This document shows, one piece after another, positions 1 to 8,755 of a DNA stretch of 51,092 nucleotides. The DNA lies in contig CAIYET010000536.1 of assembly GCA_903925285.1 (NCBI GenBank), positions 1-51,092 of the forward strand. Direction: 5' to 3'. Every line of letters starts with the position of its first letter. Within the stretch, counting starts at the first letter, position 1. This stretch comes from Candidatus Hydrogenedentota bacterium. GTDB lineage: Bacteria > Hydrogenedentota > Hydrogenedentia > Hydrogenedentales > SLHB01. Both the position numbers and the translations under genes were made by a program. The notes under the pieces were generated by a model. That model made no database searches, was not told where the DNA came from, and saw only the letters and a list, made by a program, of their open reading frames with translations.

Positions 1-81
1 CGCACCGGGATATCCCTTGGCGGGGTGCTCGCCAGCAAGAACCGCCTCCGTTTCACCCGGTACGACAAGTTTACCAGAGCA

Positions 82-130
82 TCACTGAACGATGTCCTGG
101 CACATAATTCACTGAACGATGTCCTGGCAC
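82..130. repeat. Two direct copies of a 22-bp repeat
   Basis: A 22-bp unit starting TCACTGAACGATG is present twice without mismatch (82-103 and 109-130), with a 5-bp spacer. It lies just past the stop of the large surface-protein gene. Short repeated units like this are typical of the multiple terminal repeats of some IS elements (for example the IS21 family), so an element may end here or continue past the left edge. I see no transposase inside the window, so the IS link is inference. Confidence 0.5.
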
Positions 131-144
131 TTAAGACCTAATTC

Positions 145-3100
145 CTAATTCATCCTTTTTACGCCGGTGATTGCGATCAGACCGAGCAAGGCGCCCAGCC
201 CGGCCAACCCGGCAACAGGCAATTCGTTTTCAACCTGAACCGTCGCCACATAGTCCTGGCCGGTCAGCGTGCTGGCCACGCTCGTGTAAGTCGTGGTTAC
301 CGGCGCAAACGTATAGTCCGTCAGCGTCGGCGTCGCCGTCCCGCTGAAACCAGCGTGTACCGTCGCGATGTAAGTGCCGTCGCCAATCGTTACCGGATTG
401 CCCGGCAGACCCGAAATGGTCACACCCGCGAGGCCGACGCCGTCTACAGTCACCGTCCCGGAAATCGTGTAGGTGCTGACCGTCGCCGCATAGTTCTGGC
501 CGCTCTGATTGCTGGTCACGTTCGTGTAGATCGTGTTTACCGGCGCGAACGTATAGCCTGCCAGCGTCGGCGTCGCCGTCCCGCTGAAACCATAGTTCAC
601 CGTCGCCATGTAGACACCGCTGGCATTCGTCACCAGATTACCCGGCAGACCCAAAATGGTCACACCTTCGAGGCCGACCCCACCCTCGGCCACCATCCCG
701 GAAATCGTGTAGGTGATGGCCGTTGCCGTATAGTCTTGGGCGGTCTGATTGCCGGTCACGCTCGTGTAGGTCTTGCTCACCGGCGCAAACGTGTAGCCAG
801 CCAGCATCGGCGTCGCCGTTCCGCTGAAACCATAGTCCACGGTCGCGGTGTAGACGCCGCTACCATTCGTTACGGGATTGCCCGGCAGACCCGAAATGGT
901 CACACCTCCAAGGCCGACGCCGTCTACGGTAGCCGTCCCGGAAATCGTGTAAGTGACGACAGTTGCCGTGTAGTCCTGGCCGGTCTGATTGCCGGTCACG
1001 TTTGTGTAAATCATGTTTAGCGGCGCGAACGTATAGCCAGCCAGCGTCGGTGTTACCGTCGCGCCGAAACCAGCGATCACCGTCGCAGTGTAGGCGCCGT
1101 TGGCAATCGTTACCGGAGGTCCCGGCAGACCCGAAAGGGTCACGCCTTCGAGGCCGACCCCGCCCACAGTCACCGTCCCCGAAACCGTGTAGGTGAGCGA
1201 CATGGTGTCGATCACGATGGCCTTGCTCCCACCCAACGAATTCACCGTGTACAGAGTCGGCAACGTCAATGCCGCGTTATTCGTCGCCGCATCCATCAAG
1301 GTTGCCGGAGCCGTCAAGGTCAACGCCCCCGTGCTCAGATATTCCAGGTCCAGCGACGCGTCCCCCGCCGTAACCGTGTAATTGAACGTCAGCACCGCCG
1401 TGCCGCTGCCGCCCGAATAGACAGCCTGCCGATCCGGGGTCCCGGTCTCGAGTTGCAACTGCGCGGACCCGGCGCCCGCAGAATACGTCACCGGCTCGCT
1501 GAACGTCACCAAGACAGGCACAATCTGGCCTGTGCTATAAGTCCCATTCGCAAGGCTGCTCGACACACTCGATACCGTCGGCGCAATCGAGTCATAGGCC
1601 CGGCTCACCGTGTTCGACTCGAGATTATACGTCCCCGTGTCATCCGTGAACTGGCCCGCTGGGATCCAACAAGAGAACGTGAACTCACCCGAACCGCTCG
1701 GCACGAGGCTAAACGAATACGACGTGTCGCCACCCGTGAAATCCGAGATGCCGGCATTCGGGCTGTGCTCGATGTCGGCCTGGAAAATCACCGCCGCTTC
1801 ACTCAACGTCATCGTGACCGTGACCGCCCCGTTGACCGTGGGCGACGCCGTGCAAACCAGCGTCGCTGTCGGCGCAAAATCCACCTTGAACACGTGGAGT
1901 TCGTGCGCGGCCACGGGATTATCCACCGTGTCCGTCACCTGACCCAACTCGATCGAGACGCTGTAGTCGCCCTCGTCAACCACGTCCCACGTCCCGCCCG
2001 GAGGCGTGATCCGATACGTGGCGGTCACCAACTCCGCGTTCGTATCCGGACTGGACGACACGAACGTCGCAAGCACGTCCAACCCCGGACCCATCACGCG
2101 GATATCCAGACTATCCAGGGTGCCGACATTCACTGCCGTGTCATCCGAATACAGCACCGTGAACTCATAGACCGTCAAGTTCGAGTTCCGGTCCACATTC
2201 GGAATGGCGCCCACCTCCGCGACCGGCGGGTCTGCATCAATCAAATATGGACCGTAATCCAGCGTCCCGCCCGCCAAAGACTCCGCGTTGAACGACTCGA
2301 GATGCAGGTAGTAAGAACCGCGTCCTGTCGGGCTATACCCCAACAGCCCCGTAGACCAGTCCGCCTCCGTGCCCAAGAATTCATAGGTCGCATTCGAGTT
2401 CCACGCGTACTTGAACTTGCTCGACTTGTATGCGCCGCCCCCATGCGTCCCCGCGCCGAATCCCGCCGGGTTCGAAAACGTGAACGTCGTTCCGCCTATG
2501 TACGGCGTGCCGACGGACTTGTCGCACGAGATGTTGTTCCCGATAGACGGTGGACCACACAGCGTGTATTTCGACGCCGAGGCCGATGTCGTCGTGACGG
2601 ATTCGCCATTTCGCGATTGGCCGGAGAACGAGTATTGCGTGTTCGGCGTGAGGACCGAAGACGTCCACGGATTGTTGTTTGGCTGCCACGCCGAGGGCAG
2701 CGCTACTGTTGTGTTCGCGAATTGCAGGCCCGAAGTACCGCTCGATAGATTACTTGGCGTGTTCGTCGAGACTACCGTAATGGCGGTCTGCCCAATGGCT
2801 GAAAACGCCAAGCCGGCCACCGCCTCGATCTGCGTGTATTTCGATGTCGAGGCCGCCGTCGTCGTCACGGATACGCTGTTGCGCGATTGCCCGGTAAAGG
2901 CATATTGCGTGTTCGGCGACAGGCCCAAGGACGTCCACGGATTGTTGTTCTGCTGCCACCCCGAGGGTTGCGCCACCGTCGTGTTCACGAATAGCAGGCC
3001 CGAAGTACCGCTCGACAGATTGCTCGGCACATTGCTCGATGCCACAGCGATCGCGTTCAGTCCAACGCTGGAAAACGCCAAGCTGGCCACCGGCTCGATT

Positions 3101-4500
3101 AACGTGTATTTCGAGGCCGAGGTCGCCGCCATCGTGACGGATTCGCCATTGCGCGATTGGCCCGTAAACGCGTACAGCGTGTTCGGCAACAGGCTCGATG
3201 ACGTCCACGGATTGTTGTTCGGCTGCCAGCCCGAGAAGGTTTGCGGAGCCGTCGTCTTCGAGAATTGCAGGCCCGACGTGCCCGACGCCAGATTGCTCGG
3301 TACGTTCGTCGAGGCTACCGTAATGGCGTTCTGCCCTACGGCTGAAAACGCCAGGTCGGCCACCGGCTCGATCAGCGTGTATTTCGACCCCGCTACAGCC
3401 GTCGTCGTCACGGATTCGCCGTTGCGCGATTGCCCGGTAAAGGCATATTGCGTGTTCGGCGACAGGCTCGAGGATACCCACGGCGTGTTGTTATGCTGCC
3501 ACGTCGAGGAGGTTGGCGGGGCCGTCGTCTTCGCGAATTGCAGGCCCGAATTGCTGCTGGTCAGATTGCTCGGCGTGTTAGTGGACGCCACACTGATGGA
3601 GTTCATCGCAACGCCGGAAAACGTCAACCCAGTACAGGCCTGGATCAGCGTCCACTCTGAATAATTCGTGGTTTTCGAACTGTCGACGCCGTTGTTGGTC
3701 GCGCAAACCTGAAACGTATATTGCGTGTTCGAGACCAGGCCGGTGTGTTGCCACGAGATGGCGTCTGCCGCAGTGGTTATCCACAAATTCGTTGGCGTTC
3801 CCGTGCCTGTAATGTCATAAACTTTGAACCCCGTCTCATCGCCCGAATTGTCCTGCCACGTCCACGTGATCCTGGTCGAATCGACTGCCGTCGAGCCGGG
3901 ATTGCTCGGCGCTGTGGGCGGGGGCGGCGGGTCCGCATACGTTATGATCAGTAGTCCATTGCCAGATCTGACTCCATTCGCCCAAGAGACGGGGTTGACG
4001 CCTCGGTAACTGCTGCCCCCTCCGCCACCGCCAGCATGTAAACCATCCGAAGACCCTCCACCCCCTCCAGAATAGCCATAGCCGCCGCCGCCGCCCGTGC
4101 TATTGGTATAAGCAGCACCGGCAGCCAACCAGTATCCTGGCGCACCAGGTCCAATTGTCGCACCCGCACCACCACCACTCGATGTTCCTGGACTTCCACA
4201 GACGGTAGCATCAAAAACCCCATTGCTTTTCCCCTGTTGACCCAAGTCGTATCCGCCGTAGCCGCCGTCATCGTTGGTCGTGCCGCTCTTATAGCCCGCT
4301 CCACCGCCACCACCGGCAGCCAGCAATCTATGTCCATTATCCCCCCTCCACACTTCGGAACTTCCACCACCACCGCCGCACGGACCATTTAATCCGCCAG
4401 ATGCACCTAAATTAAAACTGCCTGCCGGGGAACCGCCTTGACCTCCAACCCATACGTCCAAAGTCTCTCCCGGCGTCACAACGAGCGACCCTTTTGCCAT
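145..4500 (-). CDS. Large repeat-rich secreted surface protein (main part, downstream of an in-frame TGA)
   Basis: This 1,451-residue frame is the body of a putative secreted or surface-anchored protein. In order it shows: a glycine-rich region (residues ~1-190); a fibronectin-III-like domain after a run of prolines (~195-290); about four 90-residue repeats carrying a 'SGLQF..' core and an 'NTQYAFTGQSRN' motif; Ig-like or SwmB-like modules; four 80-residue carboxypeptidase-regulatory-like repeats ('YTISGT..GVGL..V'); and a C-terminal tail of LPVAG, a hydrophobic stretch and basic 'VKRMN'. That tail has the layout of PEP-CTERM-like sorting signals. The frame has no signal peptide of its own. 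The separate ORF 4510-4701 supplies one in the same frame, separated only by TGA plus three codons, so the two are probably one gene. The role is unknown; adhesion or matrix display is inferred from architecture. Confidence 0.8.
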   Translation of the reverse strand: MAKGSLVVTPGETLDVWVGGQGGSPAGSFNLGASGGLNGPCGGGGGSSEVWRGDNGHRLLAAGGGGGAGYKSGTTNDDGGYGGYDLGQQGKSNGVFDATVCGSPGTSSGGGAGATIGPGAPGYWLAAGAAYTNSTGGGGGYGYSGGGGGSSDGLHAGGGGGGSSYRGVNPVSWANGVRSGNGLLIITYADPPPPPTAPSNPGSTAVDSTRITWTWQDNSGDETGFKVYDITGTGTPTNLWITTAADAISWQHTGLVSNTQYTFQVCATNNGVDSSKTTNYSEWTLIQACTGLTFSGVAMNSISVASTNTPSNLTSSNSGLQFAKTTAPPTSSTWQHNNTPWVSSSLSPNTQYAFTGQSRNGESVTTTAVAGSKYTLIEPVADLAFSAVGQNAITVASTNVPSNLASGTSGLQFSKTTAPQTFSGWQPNNNPWTSSSLLPNTLYAFTGQSRNGESVTMAATSASKYTLIEPVASLAFSSVGLNAIAVASSNVPSNLSSGTSGLLFVNTTVAQPSGWQQNNNPWTSLGLSPNTQYAFTGQSRNSVSVTTTAASTSKYTQIEAVAGLAFSAIGQTAITVVSTNTPSNLSSGTSGLQFANTTVALPSAWQPNNNPWTSSVLTPNTQYSFSGQSRNGESVTTTSASASKYTLCGPPSIGNNISCDKSVGTPYIGGTTFTFSNPAGFGAGTHGGGAYKSSKFKYAWNSNATYEFLGTEADWSTGLLGYSPTGRGSYYLHLESFNAESLAGGTLDYGPYLIDADPPVAEVGAIPNVDRNSNLTVYEFTVLYSDDTAVNVGTLDSLDIRVMGPGLDVLATFVSSSPDTNAELVTATYRITPPGGTWDVVDEGDYSVSIELGQVTDTVDNPVAAHELHVFKVDFAPTATLVCTASPTVNGAVTVTMTLSEAAVIFQADIEHSPNAGISDFTGGDTSYSFSLVPSGSGEFTFSCWIPAGQFTDDTGTYNLESNTVSRAYDSIAPTVSSVSSSLANGTYSTGQIVPVLVTFSEPVTYSAGAGSAQLQLETGTPDRQAVYSGGSGTAVLTFNYTVTAGDASLDLEYLSTGALTLTAPATLMDAATNNAALTLPTLYTVNSLGGSKAIVIDTMSLTYTVSGTVTVGGVGLEGVTLSGLPGPPVTIANGAYTATVIAGFGATVTPTLAGYTFAPLNMIYTNVTGNQTGQDYTATVVTYTISGTATVDGVGLGGVTISGLPGNPVTNGSGVYTATVDYGFSGTATPMLAGYTFAPVSKTYTSVTGNQTAQDYTATAITYTISGMVAEGGVGLEGVTILGLPGNLVTNASGVYMATVNYGFSGTATPTLAGYTFAPVNTIYTNVTSNQSGQNYAATVSTYTISGTVTVDGVGLAGVTISGLPGNPVTIGDGTYIATVHAGFSGTATPTLTDYTFAPVTTTYTSVASTLTGQDYVATVQVENELPVAGLAGLGALLGLIAITGVKRMN
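241..1200 (-). repeat. Four in-frame 240-bp tandem repeats (80 aa each)
   Basis: Similar sequence recurs at exact 240-bp spacing: the shared 'GAAATCGTGTA' segment ends at 480, 720 and 960, and a diverged copy ends at 1200. Each unit encodes one 'Y-T-[IV]-S-G-[TM]-V..GLPG-P-V' beta-sandwich repeat of the carboxypeptidase-regulatory type. The constant length with scattered substitutions points to duplication followed by divergence and possible recombination between units. Confidence 0.85.
2564..3650 (-). repeat. Four in-frame ~270-bp repeats (fibronectin-III-like)
   Basis: The segment GTGTATTTCGA recurs at 2564, 2834, 3104 and 3377, so the units are 270, 270 and 273 bp, with a weaker fifth copy near 3650. 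Each encodes about 90 residues with the conserved stretches 'NTQYAFTGQSRN', 'KYT.IE.VA.LAFS' and 'NNNPW'. These form the middle stalk of the surface protein. Confidence 0.8.
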
Positions 4501-4509
4501 TCCACCTAG

Positions 4510-4701
4510 TCACCCTGTGCCAGTAGCGGAATTTCCGCCCTGAGCGCCATAGGCTTCAACGGTTATCTCAATGACTCCGGCGGGCACTGTGAACGATTGC
4601 TCAGCGCCCGTGAAGTTGTACGTCTGAGTCACCACTGCTTGCGCTGTCGAGGCTAGTATCGCCGCCGCACTAAGAATCAGGACCAGAATCATTTTGTTCA
4701 T
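4510..4701 (-). CDS. Signal peptide and N-terminus of the large surface protein, ended by in-frame TGA
   Basis: The frame encodes a signal peptide ('MNKMILVLILSAAAILAS' with a likely A-x-A cleavage at TAQA), then 'YNFTGAEQSFTVPAG' and 'EITVEAYGAQGG', the usual opening of glycine-rich surface domains, and stops at TGA. Three codons later, in the same frame, the downstream ORF resumes with 'MAKGSLVVTPGETLDVWVGG', which continues the same domain. I chose the ATG at 4701 over the track's 4710 because GGAGG sits about 9 nt before it but directly abuts the upstream ATG. This is either a nonsense mutation, a sequencing error, or a readthrough site. TGA is a normal stop elsewhere in the window (addB, lpxK, dprA), so global recoding is unlikely. 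Confidence 0.75.
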   Translation of the reverse strand: MNKMILVLILSAAAILASTAQAVVTQTYNFTGAEQSFTVPAGVIEITVEAYGAQGGNSATGTG

Positions 4702-4924
4702 TTCGGGCATCCTCCACGTATAACATGTCGCTTTTTCTCATTTATGATCATGAAATCGGCGCCAAGTCCTTTTCCAACCCCGCGCCTTCGCCGACAGAAT
4801 CGCAAGAATTCCCAACAAACCACCTATTCGTCTCCGCGGCCTCTACTACGCCGCAACGGACAACGAGTCTTATTCACTGCACACGGGCAACGCCAAACCT
4901 CTCAGAGGTTGTGAAGAAATGCCG

Positions 4925-4990
4925 TTCTCGTAGGGCGGGATTAATTCCCGCCGATTTGCGGAGGCGGGAATCAATCCCGCCCTACGAGAA
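4925..4990. repeat. REP-like palindrome with 28-bp arms
   Basis: Arms 4925-4952 and 4963-4990 are inverted copies with one mismatch, around a 10-bp loop. Each arm is itself partly palindromic ('GGGCGGGATTAATTCCCG'). It sits in the gene-free stretch between the surface protein and kdsB, upstream of both divergent genes, so it is not a simple terminator. It looks like a dispersed REP/MITE-type element; copy number needs the genome. Confidence 0.75.
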
Positions 4991-5063
4991 CATGCGAGAA
5001 TTGAGTCTGTTTTCGTCATCCACCTCCACTGAAACACGCGAGTCGATATATTCACAAGCTCTC

Positions 5064-5132
5064 AGTAGTAAGTAGCAATCATGATGCTACTAGTATGATC
5101 CTAATGCAATGTGGCTACTGACTACTTACTAC
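5064..5132. repeat. Short AT-rich inverted repeat
   Basis: 'AGTAGTAAGTAG' (5064-5075) is matched by its near-complement 'CTACTTACTAC' (5122-5132), surrounding AT-rich sequence that itself contains ATCATGAT. It lies just before the putative kdsB promoter. It could be a mobile-element footprint or a regulator site. Apart from this and the 4925-4990 palindrome, I see nothing convincing in 4711-5160. Confidence 0.45.
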
Positions 5133-5160
5133 GTACTACTATCAAGCGTTATTTTCGGGC

Positions 5161-5189
5161 TTGAAAACGGCGTCGGGCTGTGGTAAGGT
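5161..5189 (+). promoter_or_regulatory. Candidate sigma-70-type promoter for kdsB-pyrG
   Basis: TTGAAA and TAAGGT are separated by 17 bp, about 95 bp upstream of the chosen kdsB start. The -35 is good and the -10 mediocre, and no other candidate in the gap looks better. Confidence 0.4.
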
Positions 5190-5285
5190 AAGATCCCGTT
5201 AGAAAGACGGGCCTCGCCAATGTTTTTTCTAGCCTTCGACGCAGTGGGTTTTGGCCGATTTTCGCTTGTAAGGTGCTGTGACGCA

Positions 5286-6038
5286 ATGAGTTGTGCTTTA
5301 CACGATAAAGTCCTCGCGGTGATTCCGGCACGATTTGCCTCCACGCGTTTTCCAGGCAAAATCATCGCGCCGCTGGCGGGAAAACCACTTGTGGTGCATA
5401 CGTTCGAGCGGACGCGTCAAGCGCGCTTGGTCGATGAAGTCATTGTCGCGACGGACGATGCGCGCGTGGCGGCCGCAGTGGCGCCATACGGCGTGCCGGT
5501 GGCGATGACGCGCGGGGATCATCCGAGCGGCACGGACCGCATCGCGGAAGTGGCCGCGCGCTCGGACGCGGCGATTGTGGTCAACGTGCAGGGGGACGAG
5601 CCGTTGATCGATCCGAACACGATCGACGCGGCGATCCGGGCGCTACTCGATGACGCTTCGTTGCCGATGGCCACGGTGCGTCGGCTGATTGCGGATCGTG
5701 CGTTTGTCGACGATCCGAACGTGGTCAAGGTCGTGTGCGATATCCGGGGACGTGCAATTTACTTCAGTCGGCACGCGATCCCGTACGTGCGCGACGCGGT
5801 GGAGCGCGCGGCGGCGTGCCATTGGCAACACATCGGGCTTTATGCGTACCGCCGCGATTTTCTGTTGCGGTACGCGAAGTTGCCGCAGACGCCGTTGGAG
5901 AAGCTGGAGAATCTCGAGCAGCTTCGCGTGCTCGAGAACGGCTTCGACATCGCGGTCGTGGATACTCAATACGAAAGCATCGGCGTGGATACGCCGGAGG
6001 ATTTGGAAAAGGCGCGGGCGTTGATTGAAACGCAGTAA
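5286..6038 (+). CDS. kdsB: 3-deoxy-manno-octulosonate cytidylyltransferase
   Basis: KdsB activates Kdo with CTP to CMP-Kdo in the cytoplasm, for the inner core of lipopolysaccharide. The N-terminal nucleotide-binding motif 'IPARFASTRFPGK' and later 'NVQGDEPLI', 'SRHAIPY', 'HIGLYAYRR' and 'LEQLRVLENG' are the family signature, in order. The start at 5286 gives 250 aa, the usual family length, with MSCALHDKVLAVIPARF; the longer track ORF adds 22 residues with no family resemblance. It is followed 21 bp later by pyrG, which makes the CTP it uses, so the two are likely co-transcribed. Together with lpxK it argues for a Gram-negative outer membrane. Confidence 0.95.
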   Translation: MSCALHDKVLAVIPARFASTRFPGKIIAPLAGKPLVVHTFERTRQARLVDEVIVATDDARVAAAVAPYGVPVAMTRGDHPSGTDRIAEVAARSDAAIVVNVQGDEPLIDPNTIDAAIRALLDDASLPMATVRRLIADRAFVDDPNVVKVVCDIRGRAIYFSRHAIPYVRDAVERAAACHWQHIGLYAYRRDFLLRYAKLPQTPLEKLENLEQLRVLENGFDIAVVDTQYESIGVDTPEDLEKARALIETQ

Positions 6039-6059
6039 ACAAAAGGGAGAGGGGTCTAC

Positions 6060-7691
6060 ATGCCGAAGTATGTGTTCGTGACGGGCGGAGTCGTATCGTC
6101 GGTGGGCAAAGGCGTTCTGGCGGCGAGCCTGGGGCTGCTGCTCGAGTACCGCGGCCTCAAGGTCGCCATGATGAAGTTGGACCCGTACATCAACGTGGAC
6201 CCCGGCACCATGAATCCCTACGAACACGGAGAAGTGTTCGTGACGGATGACGGCGCGGAGACCGACCTCGACCTCGGCCATTATCAGCGCTTCACGCATG
6301 CGCACCTGTCGCAGAAGAGCAACGTTACGACCGGCGGCATCTACAATGCCGTCATCCAGAAAGAGCGCCGCGGCGAGTATCTCGGCAAAACCGTCCAGGT
6401 CATCCCGCACATCACCGACGAGATCAAGTCGCGGATCCGCATGCTGACGACGGAAGAAAACAGCGATGTCGACATCGCTATCATCGAGATCGGCGGGACG
6501 GTCGGCGACATCGAAAGCCAGCCGTTTCTCGAAGCAATCCGGCAGTTCAAACTCGAGGTTGGCACGCGTGAATGCTGCTACGTGCACGTGACGCTCGTGC
6601 CGTACATCGAAGCAGCGGGCGAACTCAAAACGAAACCGACTCAGCATAGCGTGCGCGCGTTGCGCGACATCGGCATCCAGCCCAACGTCATCGTCTGCCG
6701 GACCGGTTCGCACAAGCTCGGTGTCGATCAACGGCGCAAGGTCGCGTTGTTCTGCGACGTTTCGGACAACGCCATTATCAGCGCCGAGGACATCACGCCG
6801 TTCTATGCAATTCCGCTGAATCTGAAGAATCAGGGACTGGACGACACCGTCCTTGAACTGCTCGACATCGAAGCGCCGGAGGGGGACCTTTCGGAATGGC
6901 GAACGATCGTCGACCGTCTGATTTCGGCGACGGAGGTGGTTCGCATCGCGGCGGTCGGCAAATATGTGAGCCATAACGATGCGTACAAGAGCATCAACGA
7001 GGCATTCGTGCATGCAGGCATCGCCAACGAGTGCAAGGTACAGCTCGAATGGGTCGATTCGGAATGCTTCGAACAGGGCGAGGATCCGGAAAAGGTGTTG
7101 GCGGACTACGACGGCGTGCTGATCGGCCCTGGATTCGGCTCGCGCGGCATCGAAGGCAAGATCAAGGCCGTGCGCTACGTGCGCGAGAACAAGAAGCCTT
7201 TCTTTGGCATCTGCCTGGGCATGCAGATCGCCGTGATCGAAATGACGCGGACCTGTCTCGGGCGTCCCGAAGCGAACTCGACCGAGTTCAACACGGAAAC
7301 GCCCGATCCCGTCGTGTCGCTGTTGACCGAACAGCTCGGCGTCCAGGCGATGGGCGGAACCATGCGCCTTGGCGCGTACCGTTGCGAATTGAAGGCAGGC
7401 ACGAAGGTCCGCGCCGCGTACGGGCAGGACGTGATCGGCGAACGGCATCGCCACCGCTACGAGTTCAACAACAATTACCGCGAGCCGCTCGAAAAGGCCG
7501 CCGGACTCGTCGTCAGCGGCATCCATCCGAAGATTGATCACGAGCTCGTCGAGATTATCGAACTCGAGGATCATCCGTGGTTCTGCGCATCGCAGTTCCA
7601 TCCCGAGTTCAAGAGCACGCCGCTCAATCCGCAGCCGTTGTTCCGCGATTTCGTGAAGGCGGCGCTCGCATGCCGCCGCGAACGTGGATAA
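6060..7691 (+). CDS. pyrG: CTP synthase
   Basis: PyrG aminates UTP to CTP using glutamine and ATP. The 543 aa match the standard length. The N-terminal synthetase domain opens with '[16 protein letters not shown]' and carries '[15 protein letters not shown]' and '[18 protein letters not shown]'. The C-terminal class I glutamine amidotransferase domain has the nucleophile in 'FFGICLGMQ' (Cys ~384) and the His/Glu pair in 'FHPEF' (~512). A purine-rich GGGAGAGGGG lies just before the ATG. The stop overlaps the GTG start of the next gene by 8 bp, indicating an operon kdsB-pyrG-(unknown). Confidence 0.97.
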   Translation: MPKYVFVTGGVVSSVGKGVLAASLGLLLEYRGLKVAMMKLDPYINVDPGTMNPYEHGEVFVTDDGAETDLDLGHYQRFTHAHLSQKSNVTTGGIYNAVIQKERRGEYLGKTVQVIPHITDEIKSRIRMLTTEENSDVDIAIIEIGGTVGDIESQPFLEAIRQFKLEVGTRECCYVHVTLVPYIEAAGELKTKPTQHSVRALRDIGIQPNVIVCRTGSHKLGVDQRRKVALFCDVSDNAIISAEDITPFYAIPLNLKNQGLDDTVLELLDIEAPEGDLSEWRTIVDRLISATEVVRIAAVGKYVSHNDAYKSINEAFVHAGIANECKVQLEWVDSECFEQGEDPEKVLADYDGVLIGPGFGSRGIEGKIKAVRYVRENKKPFFGICLGMQIAVIEMTRTCLGRPEANSTEFNTETPDPVVSLLTEQLGVQAMGGTMRLGAYRCELKAGTKVRAAYGQDVIGERHRHRYEFNNNYREPLEKAAGLVVSGIHPKIDHELVEIIELEDHPWFCASQFHPEFKSTPLNPQPLFRDFVKAALACRRERG

Positions 7692-8613
7692 CAACGTCGC
7701 ACGAGAACTGTTGCGGTACGCCATGGCGTATCGCGAGAAGGCGCAAGCCGCCGCGCTGGGCGGCGATGACGATGAACACGCAACGCGCGCGCTGGTCGGG
7801 GCGCAGGCGTGCTTGACCTGCGTGCGGGTGGCGCTCATGGCGGATTTGGAATCGCGCGCAACGGAATTGCGCGCGGCCATCGAGAATCCCGCCGTCGATG
7901 TGGATGTGTCGTTGCTCCGCAGGAATGTATCCGCGTTCAACGACCTGTTGCGCGCCAAACGGGCAGACCAGTTGGGCCACTTCATCGACTTGCCGCTCGA
8001 TGAATACCCCGCGCGCATTCGCGCACGCGCGGAGGCGCTCGGGATATGGCCGTCGCGGCATGCCCCGCGCCAACGACGCCGCTATACTATCGCCGGAATC
8101 GACATCGTACCGACACGGCGCGGATTCATTGTGTGGCTGATATGCCTGGGCGCGGCATTGCTCGCTTCGAGTTATTACCTCGGCGTATTGCGCCCGTTCA
8201 GCGAACTCGCCTTGACCGCTTCACCCGTCGACGTGCGCGGGAACGTTCAGGTGACGTGCCGTAACGACCGAAGATCCGCCGTTATGTTGTTCGTGCCAGA
8301 CTCGCCCGACGCGTTGCCTGCGGACTCGTCAACGGACTATGGCCTCGCGATCTATGCGCGCGAAAAAAATGGCGACGCCTACCGTTTGCTTCCCCCCATT
8401 CCCAACGCGTGGACATATTTAGGCGTTGTCCTGCAAGAGACCACTCCCATCGCGCTCGGCCCGTCACTCGCCTGCGAACTGACGTTTTCGCCCGCACGAG
8501 TCCGCGAAGCAACCGGCGTTTCCGTTACGCGTCTGCGACTCGTCCTCGCGCGGACCGGACGCGCCATGGCCGCTGCCTGCGAAATCGACATACCGCCCGC
8601 GCCGGGCAGATAA
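7684..8613 (+). CDS. Membrane protein of unknown function
   Basis: I do not recognise this 309-aa protein. Residues 1-130 are charged and probably helical and soluble. After a basic stretch ('[10 protein letters not shown]') there is one clear membrane segment ('[21 protein letters not shown]', ~145-166), followed by a beta-rich region of ~140 residues with only a few cysteines. The ORF starts with GTG inside the last codons of pyrG; an ATG at 7723 is an alternative and neither has a strong ribosome-binding site. Its overlap with pyrG suggests co-translation but says little about its job. Confidence 0.65.
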   Translation: MDNNVARELLRYAMAYREKAQAAALGGDDDEHATRALVGAQACLTCVRVALMADLESRATELRAAIENPAVDVDVSLLRRNVSAFNDLLRAKRADQLGHFIDLPLDEYPARIRARAEALGIWPSRHAPRQRRRYTIAGIDIVPTRRGFIVWLICLGAALLASSYYLGVLRPFSELALTASPVDVRGNVQVTCRNDRRSAVMLFVPDSPDALPADSSTDYGLAIYAREKNGDAYRLLPPIPNAWTYLGVVLQETTPIALGPSLACELTFSPARVREATGVSVTRLRLVLARTGRAMAAACEIDIPPAPGR

Positions 8614-8755
8614 ACCTAAAAAAGGCAGTCAGAATTCTGACTCCTGAGCCTCTTGCAGAACCTCGGCTGTTTAGGCTTTAGGCTGTAGGCTTTAGGCTGT
8701 AGGCAGTGCCTAAAGCCTACAGCCTAAAGCCTAAAGCCGGTTTTGCAAGAGCCTC
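8612..8755. repeat. Dispersed-repeat module plus MITE-like palindrome
   Basis: Directly after the stop of the membrane-protein gene comes an 'ACCTAAAAAAGGCAGT' head and a GAATTC palindrome with an ACTCCTGA tail, the module also seen at 38457, 40561, 47377 and 50931. It joins a palindrome (8646-8755) with imperfect outer arms 'CTCTTGCAGAACC' / 'GGTTTTGCAAGAG' and long inner arms made of alternating TTTAGGC and TGTAGGC units. It encodes nothing evident and resembles a miniature transposable element. Confidence 0.7.

Noticed and set aside
355-3664. Long plus-strand ORFs across the surface-protein gene (e.g. 1453-2748, 2411-3664)
   Set aside because: They are antisense to a repetitive coding sequence, Arg-rich or repeat-like, and have no start signals or recognisable domains.
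145-4710. Alternative genetic code (UGA as sense) to explain the internal stop
   Set aside because: addB, lpxK, dprA and the hisK-like gene all end with UGA at the expected family length, so UGA works as a stop here.
4725-5075. 116-aa ORF in the gap before kdsB
   Set aside because: It reads straight through the REP-like palindrome and has no ribosome-binding site or domain.
5643-8018. 791-aa minus-strand ORF opposite kdsB and pyrG
   Set aside because: It is antisense to two clearly real genes and arises from GC-rich codon use; it shows no family motifs.
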